Assembly (NCBI GenBank): GCA_030614035.1
Contig: JAUWKW010000076.1
Location: 1 to 6,960, forward strand
Source of the DNA: Chromatiales bacterium
Lineage (GTDB): Bacteria; Pseudomonadota; Gammaproteobacteria; Steroidobacterales; GCA-2729495
Length of the DNA stretch: 6,960 nucleotides
Direction of reading: 5' to 3'
The notes under the pieces were generated by a model that was given only the letters and a program-made list of their open reading frames with translations, had not been told where the DNA came from and did no database searches. Each line of letters opens with the position of its first letter. Positions within the stretch are counted from its first letter, which is position 1. Positions 1 to 6,343 of the stretch are shown here, in pieces. A program made the translations under genes and the position numbers.

Positions 1-972
1 AAGATCGAGGGCAAGATAATGCCGGTCAATAAACTGGAACTGACTCCGAAAATGGTGCGGCAAGCGGCCATGGAGCTGATGGACGAAGAGCAGATGGACT
101 ATTTCAATCGAGAACTCGAGCTCGATTTCGCCATCTCCAAAACGGGCTTGGGTCGCTTTCGGATTAACGTATTTCATCAGCGTGGGAATGTCGGCATGGT
201 TATGCGCCATTTGACCGCAGAGGTGCCAACCCTGGAAGAACTGGGTATGCCTCCCATTCTCCAGGAACTGGTGATGTTCCGCCGTGGATTGGTTTTGATG
301 GTTGGAGCGACCGGATCCGGCAAAACCACGACGCTGCCCGCAATGATCAATTATCGTAATGAGAAGGCTTCGTCGCACATAGTTACGATCGAAGATCCTA
401 TTGAGTATCTGCACCCGAATAAAAAGTCCATCATAAATCAGCGCGAGGTCGGTATAGACACCAAGTCTTACGCGCGAGCGCTAAGGAGCGCAATGCGGGA
501 GGCGCCGGATGTGATCCTGGTTGGTGAAATTCGCGACCGGGAGTCGATGGAGGCCGTGATCCATCTGGCGGGAACCGGTCACCTCGTGATTGCGACCATG
601 CACGCTAATAATGCTCCGGAAACCCTGGACCGTATGATTAATCTGTTTCCGCAGGATCAACATCGCCAGGTTTATATGGACTTGTCCCACTACCTGCGGG
701 CGGTCATCTCGCAGCGCTTGGTTCGCAGCACCGATGGTAAGCTCGTCGCCGCTGTAGAAATCATGTTGAACACTGCGCATATTGCCGAACTGATAAATCG
801 CGCGGACCTTGGTCAGGTCAAAGAATCGTTCCGGTCCAGTACCGAGGCGGGAATGCAAACCTTCGATCAGGCGCTCCTGGCGCTGTATAAACAAGGCCGG
901 ATATCGATGGAAGAGGCACTGGTGCACGCAGATTCACGCACCGATCTTGAGGCCAAGATTCACTTCTCATAG
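1..972 (+). CDS. pilU: Type IV pilus retraction ATPase PilU (5' end cut off by window)
   Basis: PilT/PilU-family hexameric ATPase, which acts at the inner-membrane base of the type IV pilus and powers pilus retraction with PilT. The frame is open from base 1 (KIEGKI precedes the first in-window ATG at 19), so the true start lies upstream; about 50 N-terminal residues are missing against the usual ~380. Numbering from the ATG at 19: Walker A GATGSGKTT at residues 96-104, an Asp-box EDPIEY, Walker B DVILVGEIRD at 164-173, and a His-box region HLAGTGHLVIATMHANN from about 182. PilU is preferred over PilT because of FPQDQ, SQRLVRSTDGK, the ending MQTFDQALLALYKQG and the lack of PilT's AIRNLIRE motif. 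It converges with the pyr cluster; pilT is expected just upstream. Family is certain, PilU rather than PilT very likely. Confidence 0.93.
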   Translation, partial: KIEGKIMPVNKLELTPKMVRQAAMELMDEEQMDYFNRELELDFAISKTGLGRFRINVFHQRGNVGMVMRHLTAEVPTLEELGMPPILQELVMFRRGLVLMVGATGSGKTTTLPAMINYRNEKASSHIVTIEDPIEYLHPNKKSIINQREVGIDTKSYARALRSAMREAPDVILVGEIRDRESMEAVIHLAGTGHLVIATMHANNAPETLDRMINLFPQDQHRQVYMDLSHYLRAVISQRLVRSTDGKLVAAVEIMLNTAHIAELINRADLGQVKESFRSSTEAGMQTFDQALLALYKQGRISMEEALVHADSRTDLEAKIHFS

Positions 973-992
973 ACTGATCGGGCGATCCTTCC

Positions 993-1024
993 CGCGAGTA
1001 CCACTGCTCGCGCGTTAGACTTTT
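993..1024 (+). terminator. Hairpin 1 in the convergent spacer, weak terminator candidate
   Basis: CGCGAGTA (993-1000) pairs with TGCTCGCG (1005-1012), including one G-T wobble, around a four-base loop. A short T run (1021-1024) follows, but eight bases after the stem, so it is a poor intrinsic terminator by itself. It lies 21 bases after the pilU stop and could contribute to ending pilU transcription or protect its 3' end. Confidence 0.3.
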
Positions 1025-1059
1025 CTGGCTAGGCCGAACTCCGCTCGCTAGCCGGTTTT
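1025..1059 (+). terminator. Hairpin 2 after pilU, candidate intrinsic terminator
   Basis: CTGGCTAG (1025-1032) pairs with CTAGCCGG (1048-1055), eight pairs with one G-T wobble and a 15-base loop. TTTT (1056-1059) follows directly, which fits a terminator for rightward pilU transcription. Read leftward, the hairpin is followed by AAAAG, so it does not serve as a U-tract terminator for the pyr cluster. The long loop and short T run keep confidence low. Confidence 0.35.
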
Positions 1060-1071
1060 GCTGTTCAGTGT

Positions 1072-1965
1072 TTAGGGGTCACCCTCACCCGTATATATCG
1101 CTGCAGCTTCAAACACCGGCCCATCAACACAGACGCGCTTCATGGTAACTCCTGAGTCGGTATGCACGGCGACAGTACAACCGGCACAGCCTCCTACGGC
1201 GCAGGCCATGTATTCTTCGAGACACAGCTGACAGGGCAAACCGAATTCACTCGCCATTAACGCGACCGCATGCAACATCGGCTCGGGGCCACAGGCGAAT
1301 ACCTCTATCTCGCGGAGCGATTCAGACCGTAGCGATTCGAGCCAATCTCGCGCCAGGTCTGTGACATAGCCTTGGTAACAACCGGCATAGCCCTGTAGGC
1401 TGGCGAGCCGCGCCGGAATCTCGAGGTCCTCCAGCAGCGGCATCGTCGCCGTTGTCGTCTGTGATATGCCGGTCAGCGGCAATACAGACGGTGTCGTCTC
1501 GAACGGAAATGGTAGCTCGGATCCCATGAAGACCGCTGGACTGAGCGCTCTTTTGCCGCCGTGGCGCAGGTGTTCCGCCAGGAACACGATGGGCGGAATG
1601 CCGACTCCGCCGCCTATCATCAGTTGTACCGAATTCTTCTGATGGAGCCGAAAACCGTTGCCTATTGGGCCAAGAATACTGATGCGGTCTCCAGTCTCGG
1701 CCTGACTCAACGCTTGTAGCCCCGGACCTGCGATCTTGTAAAAAAAATCTACTGACCCTTCCCCCGGGGCAGACCGCATGATCGATAAAGGGCGCCGCAT
1801 TGGAATGTCTGCGTCACAGCGCACATGGGCAAACATGCCCGGCCGCGCTTGTGCGGCACATTGCGGAGCATGCAGGCGCAGAATGAACTGGTCTTCGGGG
1901 AAGTCTAGTTGGTGGATGACGGTTGCGTCTTCGACAAAAATTGTGTTTCGAATGGCGTCGTTCAT
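1072..1965 (-). CDS. PyrK-like dihydroorotate dehydrogenase electron-transfer subunit (FAD, [2Fe-2S])
   Basis: Member of the ferredoxin-reductase-like PyrK family, 297 residues; typical PyrK is about 255-265. Visible parts: FAD-binding RRPLS motif (57-61), LGPIGNGF (98-105), nucleotide-binding GGGVGIPP (118-125), CGPEPML (225-231), and a C-terminal iron-sulfur site with Cys255, Cys260, Cys263 and Cys279 in the PyrK pattern C-x4-C-x2-C-x15-C followed by VDGPVF. In class 1B enzymes PyrK passes electrons from the PyrD flavin through FAD and [2Fe-2S] to NAD+. Its ATG overlaps the pyrB stop codon in ATGA, with no clear ribosome site, so translational coupling to pyrB is likely. No pyrD is adjacent: after this gene comes convergent pilU. 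The extra length sits at about residues 148-200. A related NfnA/sulfide-dehydrogenase-type reductase is possible, but the pyrB linkage favours a pyrimidine role. Family sure, partner unknown. Confidence 0.82.
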   Translation of the reverse strand: MNDAIRNTIFVEDATVIHQLDFPEDQFILRLHAPQCAAQARPGMFAHVRCDADIPMRRPLSIMRSAPGEGSVDFFYKIAGPGLQALSQAETGDRISILGPIGNGFRLHQKNSVQLMIGGGVGIPPIVFLAEHLRHGGKRALSPAVFMGSELPFPFETTPSVLPLTGISQTTTATMPLLEDLEIPARLASLQGYAGCYQGYVTDLARDWLESLRSESLREIEVFACGPEPMLHAVALMASEFGLPCQLCLEEYMACAVGGCAGCTVAVHTDSGVTMKRVCVDGPVFEAAAIYTGEGDP

Positions 1966-2939
1966 TGATTCTGCCGCGACTCAAATACCGCGGACAGAAC
2001 CGCCATCCGGATCGCCAGGCCGTTATTGACCTGTTGGGTGATGACCGATTGTGGGCCATCGGCAACCGGACCCGCGATCTCGACGTCACGATTCATTGGT
2101 CCCGGGTGCATGACGATTGCGTCTGATCGCGCCCGGCTCAGCCTCTCTTCAGTTAGTCCATACTTTTCCAGGTACTCGTGGTTTGTCATCAGGCTGGATT
2201 TTCCCTTAATTCGTTCCCTTTGAATTCGGAGTGTCATTATCACGTCTGCATCATTGATGGCTTCATCTACATCGTCGACGAGTACACCTTGAGAATAAAA
2301 CTCCATGTCAGGGACAAGTTCAGGCGGCGCCACCAAGCGCAACTCGTTAGACCCCATAGTTGAAAGGCCTTCTGCAAGGGATCGTGCGACCCGCGAATGT
2401 TTGAGGTCTCCGATCACCGTCACGGTCAGACCATCGAGACTCTGCTTGTGCTGGCGTATCGTGAGAAGGTCCAGAAGACCCTGGGTCGGATGGGAGACAT
2501 CGGCTTCGCCGGCATTCAGTACACTCACGTTCGGTCGAACTTTGCGTGCTATGAATTCCGGTATGCCTGCGCTTGCATCCCTGACGACGAACACATCCGC
2601 TTCCATAGCTTGTAATGTGTAAATAGTGTCAAGAATACTTTCACCTTTTTTACGCGACGACATATTAACATCGAGGTTTAGTACGTGGGCGCTCATTCGC
2701 TTGGCGGCGAGTTCAAATGAAGCCCTGGTTCGGGTACTGGGCTCGAAAAACAGATTTACAACGGTGCGCCCATCAAGAGCTTTGTCTCTGATAGGCGGCG
2801 TACCGGGTTTGTGCCGATAAGTTTCGGAACGGTCAAGCAGGTTGCTAATAAAGTCGCGGCCCAGCCCCCGAAGTGTTAATAAATGACGGAGCTGTCCCGA
2901 TTCGGTGAGTTGCAGGCATCCAGTCTCGGACTCTTTCAT
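1962..2939 (-). CDS. pyrB: Aspartate carbamoyltransferase catalytic chain PyrB
   Basis: Cytosolic enzyme joining carbamoyl phosphate and aspartate to carbamoyl aspartate, the committed step of pyrimidine synthesis. 325 residues, near the ~334 of Pseudomonas PyrB. Carbamoyl-phosphate loop FFEPSTRTRASFE (64-76); Ser94 and Lys98 (in SSRKKGES) match E. coli Ser80/Lys84; Arg120 matches Arg105; HPTQ at 150-153 holds the His134 equivalent; GDLKHSR (177-183); LRIQRER (237-243); HPGPMNR (278-284). Catalytic residues appear intact. Odd residues: RD (120-121) where RH is usual, GEA (144-146) where GDG is usual, and NRD (283-285) where NRG is usual in this subgroup. The ATG lies six bases after the ruvX stop; there is no pyrR between them and no pyrC-like gene after it, unlike Pseudomonas. 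Start supported by N-terminal similarity (LQLTESGQLRHLL), though no strong ribosome site is visible. Confidence 0.95.
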   Translation of the reverse strand: MKESETGCLQLTESGQLRHLLTLRGLGRDFISNLLDRSETYRHKPGTPPIRDKALDGRTVVNLFFEPSTRTRASFELAAKRMSAHVLNLDVNMSSRKKGESILDTIYTLQAMEADVFVVRDASAGIPEFIARKVRPNVSVLNAGEADVSHPTQGLLDLLTIRQHKQSLDGLTVTVIGDLKHSRVARSLAEGLSTMGSNELRLVAPPELVPDMEFYSQGVLVDDVDEAINDADVIMTLRIQRERIKGKSSLMTNHEYLEKYGLTEERLSRARSDAIVMHPGPMNRDVEIAGPVADGPQSVITQQVNNGLAIRMAVLSAVFESRQNQ

Positions 2940-2945
2940 ATTAGA

Positions 2946-3383
2946 TCAAAGCTTGGGGCTGGATTGATTTATCCAGTTTTCCGCAATTAGCTTGGCCGCT
3001 AAGCTGTCCACGTCTTCACGTTTGAGCTTCTTGGTTCTAATTCCCTGCCGCCGTTGCTCTTTTAGCAGATCTCGCGCTTCCACCGAAGTAAGGCGTTCGT
3101 CGACAGTTTCAACCGGGATACCGTACCTCTCGGTCAATATGTCCACGAACTGCAAAACACGAGCGGTCATGGCAGATTCCGTCCCGTCCATATTATAGGG
3201 CAGGCCGATCACGAGCAGATTCGGAGCCCAATCCTGCACTGCCTTGTCCAGCTTCGGCCAGTCAGGAACGCCGTCCCGGGCCATTATCGTGCCTACCGTG
3301 GAACTGCTGCGGGTATGGGTTGATGCTGCAGCCAGGCCAATTCGTCGTTCGCCAAAATCGAGGGCCAGCACGCTCAGATTCAT
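2946..3383 (-). CDS. ruvX: RuvX/YqgF, RNase H-fold Holliday-junction resolvase-like protein
   Basis: YqgF family nuclease with RNase H fold, linked in bacteria to 16S rRNA 5'-end maturation and to Holliday-junction resolution. 145 residues from the ATG at 3383, close to the family's usual ~140. Visible: DFGERRIGLA (9-18) with the first catalytic Asp9, IGLPYNMDGTE (59-69), DERLTS (95-100) with a second acidic site, and DSLAA (126-130) carrying the third. The frame is open further upstream to a TTG at 3464, which would give 172 residues; I prefer the ATG because family members begin just before the first strand (MNLSVLALDFG). No clear Shine-Dalgarno precedes either start. Lies 84 bases after yqgE and six before pyrB, in the same operon and the same reading frame as both. 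Confidence 0.92.
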   Translation of the reverse strand: MNLSVLALDFGERRIGLAAASTHTRSSSTVGTIMARDGVPDWPKLDKAVQDWAPNLLVIGLPYNMDGTESAMTARVLQFVDILTERYGIPVETVDERLTSVEARDLLKEQRRQGIRTKKLKREDVDSLAAKLIAENWINQSSPKL

Positions 3384-3467
3384 TGTTGATATTTTTTGGC
3401 GCCGGGCCATGCGAGGAAAAACTGTGAAATGAGCCGGCGGCTCTGGACCGATAGTTCGGCCCAAGTG

Positions 3468-4064
3468 TCATGCATGGCCGGCCTGTGTGCTCAGATTAGT
3501 CAGGTCTACACCAAGTTTCCGGGCTGCCTCATCCCAACGTCGTTCAAATGGGGTTTCGAAGACGATCCGTGGATCCGCCAGAACGCTGAGCCAGGCGTTG
3601 TCACGAATTTCGGCGTCCAGTTGACCGGCACCCCAACCGGCATAACCCAGCACGATGAGTGCGCGTTCAGGGCCATTTCCAGTCGCCAGAGAGGCCAGAA
3701 TGTCCTGAGAGGTCGTGACAAATATGGATTCGCCTACCGGCATTGTGGCCTCCCATTCTCGCGTTGACTCATGCAACACGAATCCGCGTTCGGTCTGAAC
3801 AGGACCACCGCGAAGCACTGGTTGAGCCGTGAGAGCCTCATCGGGGGAGTCGAGCGACAATTGCTCCAAAACTTCTCCAAGGCCCATATCGAGAGGTCGA
3901 TTAATGACGAGCCCCAAGGCTCCCATATCACTGTGTTCGCAAATGTACGTGACGGTTTGGTGAAAGTTCGGATCCATCATCGTTGGCATCGCGATCAGCA
4001 GATGCCCAGTCATATGGGTGGTATCAGTCACGGTTCCAGTATCGTCCTCATCGGATCGAGGCAC
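3468..4064 (-). CDS. yqgE: UPF0301 protein YqgE/AlgH
   Basis: Conserved proteobacterial protein of the YqgE/AlgH family. AlgH was named as an alginate regulator in Pseudomonas, but the molecular activity of the family is unclear. 198 residues from a GTG at 4064; E. coli YqgE is 187. The sequence follows the family throughout: HLLIAMPTMMDPNF, TVTYICEHS, GALGLVINRPLD, GGPVQTERGFVLH, TTSQDIL, LGYAGWGAGQLDAEI, DNAWL and the hallmark ending AGHA. Start is uncertain: GTG 4064, GTG 4031 (187 residues) and ATG 4013 (181 residues, beginning just before HLLIAMP) are all in frame, and none has a strong ribosome site. Sits 21 bases after the tonB-like gene and upstream of ruvX, the order seen widely in gammaproteobacteria. 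Confidence 0.93.
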   Translation of the reverse strand: MPRSDEDDTGTVTDTTHMTGHLLIAMPTMMDPNFHQTVTYICEHSDMGALGLVINRPLDMGLGEVLEQLSLDSPDEALTAQPVLRGGPVQTERGFVLHESTREWEATMPVGESIFVTTSQDILASLATGNGPERALIVLGYAGWGAGQLDAEIRDNAWLSVLADPRIVFETPFERRWDEAARKLGVDLTNLSTQAGHA

Positions 4065-4085
4065 AAGTTGCCGAGCGCGATATCG

Positions 4086-5084
4086 CTACGATTCACCTGC
4101 CATCGTTACGTTGGCACGGACTGATGTTTCCCCGGTAAATCGCCATTCATAGGCAAAACGAAGCACGTCATAATCTTGATGCAGAAACTCGGGGAAAGCT
4201 TCAAAAGGCGCCGCCAGAATTAGAATCTCCATAGCAGCTTGATCCAGTCGGCGCTCGCCCGATGAGGTCAGCACGATCACCTCCTCGAGCGTTCCATCTG
4301 CCGCAATTGCAACCTCTAATGTTGGATTCCTCAGAAGGTTCCGATGGCTGATATCGTGAGGGAAGTTGTTCGTACCGACCCGTTCAACCTTGCGTTTCCA
4401 TGAGTCCAGATAGGCGGCAATTCGGGATTCGCGCGTGTTCGCGCTGATGACAAGCTGGCGCTGGGCGGTGCTCGGCAAAAGTGTCTCACTGTCCGGCGTC
4501 GCTAAGATCTCAATGGGGTTTTCTGCGCCCGGCATTCCTCGCAATGTCGGCTTGGTTTGAGCCTGATTTTGATAATCGTCCGGAATCTTATTTTGGCTGT
4601 CTTGCTTATGAGTGTTTACCGTCAGTCGCATCGTGGGGGTGGGCGTCCCCTGGTCCAATGCTTCGGGATCTCCGTCCTGGTCGGGTCCGGGCATTCTTGG
4701 ACGATTATTGCGGCCATACGCGACCTGCACCGGAATGTCGTCGCTAACGTTTCCGGATCCGCTTAGATTGCGCTCGGCGAGTAGCTGCGCATCGTCTGGT
4801 GCGCGCTGTTTTTCGTACTCGCCAGTGATCAAAACGACTTCCAGCGTCGTTGCATCGTCGGAAACAAACGGATCATCGACTCCGGTAAAAGTAACGCCCA
4901 TGATCACGACGCCGTGAAACAGGGCGGCGAGGAACATCGTGGAAGATAGGTGATTTCCGGCCCAGTTCGGCATCGAAATCAACGGTCCCGCACTCTCGGC
5001 TCCATCCATCAGAACAGCGTTCCCTGGCGTAGCGGCAGGCTGCTGGGGCAAGAAACCCTTACTGCCTTTCCCCAGACTATCCAT
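4086..5084 (-). CDS. TonB-like energy-transducing protein (TonB3-type by position)
   Basis: 332-residue inner-membrane-anchored periplasmic protein of the TonB family. A single hydrophobic segment at about 46-66 with a His (57) inside it resembles the TonB anchor. A long polar linker (about 68-215, many N, Q, D, P) follows, then a TonB C-terminal domain (about 222-317) with AYLDSWKRKVERVG, a DGTLEEV strand, SSG (274-276), LDQAAM (280-285) and the final strand YEWRF. Classical Pro-Glu/Pro-Lys repeats are absent. Position between gshB and yqgE matches P. aeruginosa TonB3, reported to be needed for normal twitching and pilus assembly, which fits the pil genes on both sides; that role is inference. 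The ATG at 5084 has AAGG only two bases away. An internal ATG at 5009 (residue 26) has AGGGA 11 bases upstream and would leave a ~20-residue cytoplasmic tail. Confidence 0.85.
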   Translation of the reverse strand: MDSLGKGSKGFLPQQPAATPGNAVLMDGAESAGPLISMPNWAGNHLSSTMFLAALFHGVVIMGVTFTGVDDPFVSDDATTLEVVLITGEYEKQRAPDDAQLLAERNLSGSGNVSDDIPVQVAYGRNNRPRMPGPDQDGDPEALDQGTPTPTMRLTVNTHKQDSQNKIPDDYQNQAQTKPTLRGMPGAENPIEILATPDSETLLPSTAQRQLVISANTRESRIAAYLDSWKRKVERVGTNNFPHDISHRNLLRNPTLEVAIAADGTLEEVIVLTSSGERRLDQAAMEILILAAPFEAFPEFLHQDYDVLRFAYEWRFTGETSVRANVTMAGES

Positions 5085-5105
5085 AGCCTTAACATGAATA
5101 CCTCA

Positions 5106-5111
5106 ATTATA
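5106..5111 (-). promoter_or_regulatory. Perfect -10 hexamer upstream of tonB-like gene
   Basis: TATAAT reads leftward at 5111-5106, about 22 bases before the tonB ATG. No recognisable TTGACA-like -35 lies 16-18 bases upstream and there is no TGn extension. Transcription would begin near 5099 and give a very short leader. It is a candidate promoter for the tonB-yqgE-ruvX-pyrB-pyrK run, possibly needing an activator, or a chance match. Confidence 0.35.
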
Positions 5112-5239
5112 CGTGCTGTGGCGCCCACCGGCGGTATTCCATCACATTATTTCGGCCTTCCCAAGGCATCGCGTCCCGGCTTGTCTCGCTAAGGCCAAGC
5201 GCAACAAGGCTCCCAAGGGCGGGGGGTCGCCGTCGGCGC

Positions 5240-5261
5240 AAAACCCACCGCTAAGCGGCGG
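5240..5261 (-). terminator. gshB: Candidate terminator at the end of gshB
   Basis: Read leftward, CCGCCGC (5261-5255) and GCGGTGG (5251-5245) form a seven-pair GC-rich stem with one G-T wobble and a TTA loop, followed by GTTTT (5244-5240). The hairpin includes the gshB stop codon (TAG, 5253-5251). The T run is short and the loop tight, so efficiency is doubtful. If it works, gshB is a separate transcript from the tonB-pyrK run. Confidence 0.4.
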
Positions 5262-6219
5262 CCTGACGCTCTCTCAGGGTTTCTTCGATGCTATCGAACA
5301 GGGATTCGGCAAGATCACAACCTGCTAGCTTCTTAAGTTCACGAATGCCGGTTGGACTGGTGACATTGATTTCCGTCAGGTAATCCCCGATCACATCGAG
5401 CCCGGCGAATAGAACCCCCTTCTCCTTCAATACAGGGCCAACTTGCTGACAGATCCATCGGTCACGATCCGAGAGTTCCCTGGTCTGCGCTTTAGCCCCC
5501 ATGACGAGGTTTCCCCGGCTGTCATCGCCCTGCGGTACCCGCGCAAGCACATAATCAGCCGGCTCACCGTGCACGAGAATAATCCGTTTATCGCCATTCC
5601 GGATTTCCGGAACGTACCGCTGCGCCATGATGTGTCGGGTCTCTTCTCCGGTAATGGTCTCAAAGATAACGTTAGCGTTCGATTCGTTTTTTTCCACCAC
5701 GAAAATCGATCGCCCCCCCATACTGTCCAGGGGTTTCACTACTATTTTTGCCTGTTCTTTCAGAAACGTTTTCAGTTCCCGAATCGACCGTGTAATCAAG
5801 GTATCGGGACAGCAATGTGGAAACCATGATGTGAACGCTTTCTCATTTATGTCTCTCAGGCTGGCCGGGCGGTTAACTATCAACACCCCGCTTTCTTCCG
5901 CCTGCTCCAGGATATAGGTTGTGTAGATATATTCAGTGTCAAAGGGCGGATCTTTGCGCATCAATACGACATCCAATTCGGCCAGCTTGATGGTCGTCAC
6001 GGGGCTCAGCTCGAACCAACAGTCTTGATCATCTGTAACAGTCAGCTTACGTCTGTTCCCGAGCGCTTCCCCGTTTAACAGACGCAAATCGATCTGCTCG
6101 AAGTAGTGCAAGTCATGGCCGCGTTTCTGAGCCGCCAGTAGCATTGCAAGAGTGCTGTCCTTCGCCGGGCTTATTTCGGCGATCGGATCCATTACGACAC
6201 CGACCTGAATACTGCTCAT
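5251..6219 (-). CDS. gshB: Glutathione synthetase GshB
   Basis: ATP-grasp enzyme joining gamma-glutamylcysteine and glycine to glutathione with ATP, in the cytosol. 322 residues against 316 in E. coli. N-terminal domain starts VGVVMDPI (6-13); substrate-site motif RKDPPFDTEYIY (88-99); NRPASLRDINEKAF (116-129); ATP-binding VKPLDSMGG (161-169) with the glycine-rich loop; MAQRYVPEIRNGDKRIILVHGEP (198-220); and metal-binding LTEINVTSPTGIREL (281-295), with Glu283 and Asn285 at the magnesium site. No key residue looks lost. The start is well supported: GGAG lies six bases before the ATG. Divergent from pilG; separated by 166 bases from the tonB-like gene it precedes. Confidence 0.97.
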   Translation of the reverse strand: MSSIQVGVVMDPIAEISPAKDSTLAMLLAAQKRGHDLHYFEQIDLRLLNGEALGNRRKLTVTDDQDCWFELSPVTTIKLAELDVVLMRKDPPFDTEYIYTTYILEQAEESGVLIVNRPASLRDINEKAFTSWFPHCCPDTLITRSIRELKTFLKEQAKIVVKPLDSMGGRSIFVVEKNESNANVIFETITGEETRHIMAQRYVPEIRNGDKRIILVHGEPADYVLARVPQGDDSRGNLVMGAKAQTRELSDRDRWICQQVGPVLKEKGVLFAGLDVIGDYLTEINVTSPTGIRELKKLAGCDLAESLFDSIEETLRERQAAA

Positions 6220-6291
6220 ACGGTTCTCCGGTTGGGGCAGCGGGAATTTAAGCTGTCAGTCCAATTGGCATCATATTAGGTTCAAGACCTG

Positions 6292-6320
6292 CTGAAATAT
6301 CGGCCTCAGCCGAGTATTAT
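6292..6320 (+). promoter_or_regulatory. Candidate sigma-70 promoter for pilG
   Basis: CTGAAA (6292-6297, four of six to TTGACA) and TATTAT (6315-6320, five of six to TATAAT) are separated by exactly 17 bases. Transcription would start near 6327, giving a leader of about 210 bases before pilG. A five-pair inverted repeat sits in the spacer. This is the best-looking rightward promoter in the region but is only a motif match. Confidence 0.4.
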
Positions 6321-6343
6321 CCGAGCAGTGTGCGCTCAGGGTT

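Noticed and set aside
481..927. 148-codon minus-strand frame inside pilU
   Set aside because: Lies wholly opposite the Walker B to C-terminal region of a conserved ATPase; composition is that of an antisense shadow.
973..1071. Small RNA in the convergent spacer because of two adjacent hairpins
   Set aside because: No promoter-like elements visible; hairpins are better explained as pilU 3'-end structures.
2305..2622. 105-codon frame on the plus strand opposite pyrB
   Set aside because: Antisense shadow of a clearly conserved gene, rich in Arg/Ser as expected from reverse reading.
3384..3464. N-terminal extension of RuvX from TTG 3464 (27 extra residues)
   Set aside because: Extension is Pro/Arg-rich with no family similarity and no ribosome site; family members start at the ATG just before the first strand.
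3396..4124. Plus-strand frames of 117-123 codons opposite yqgE and ruvX
   Set aside because: Shadows of conserved minus-strand genes; no family resemblance.
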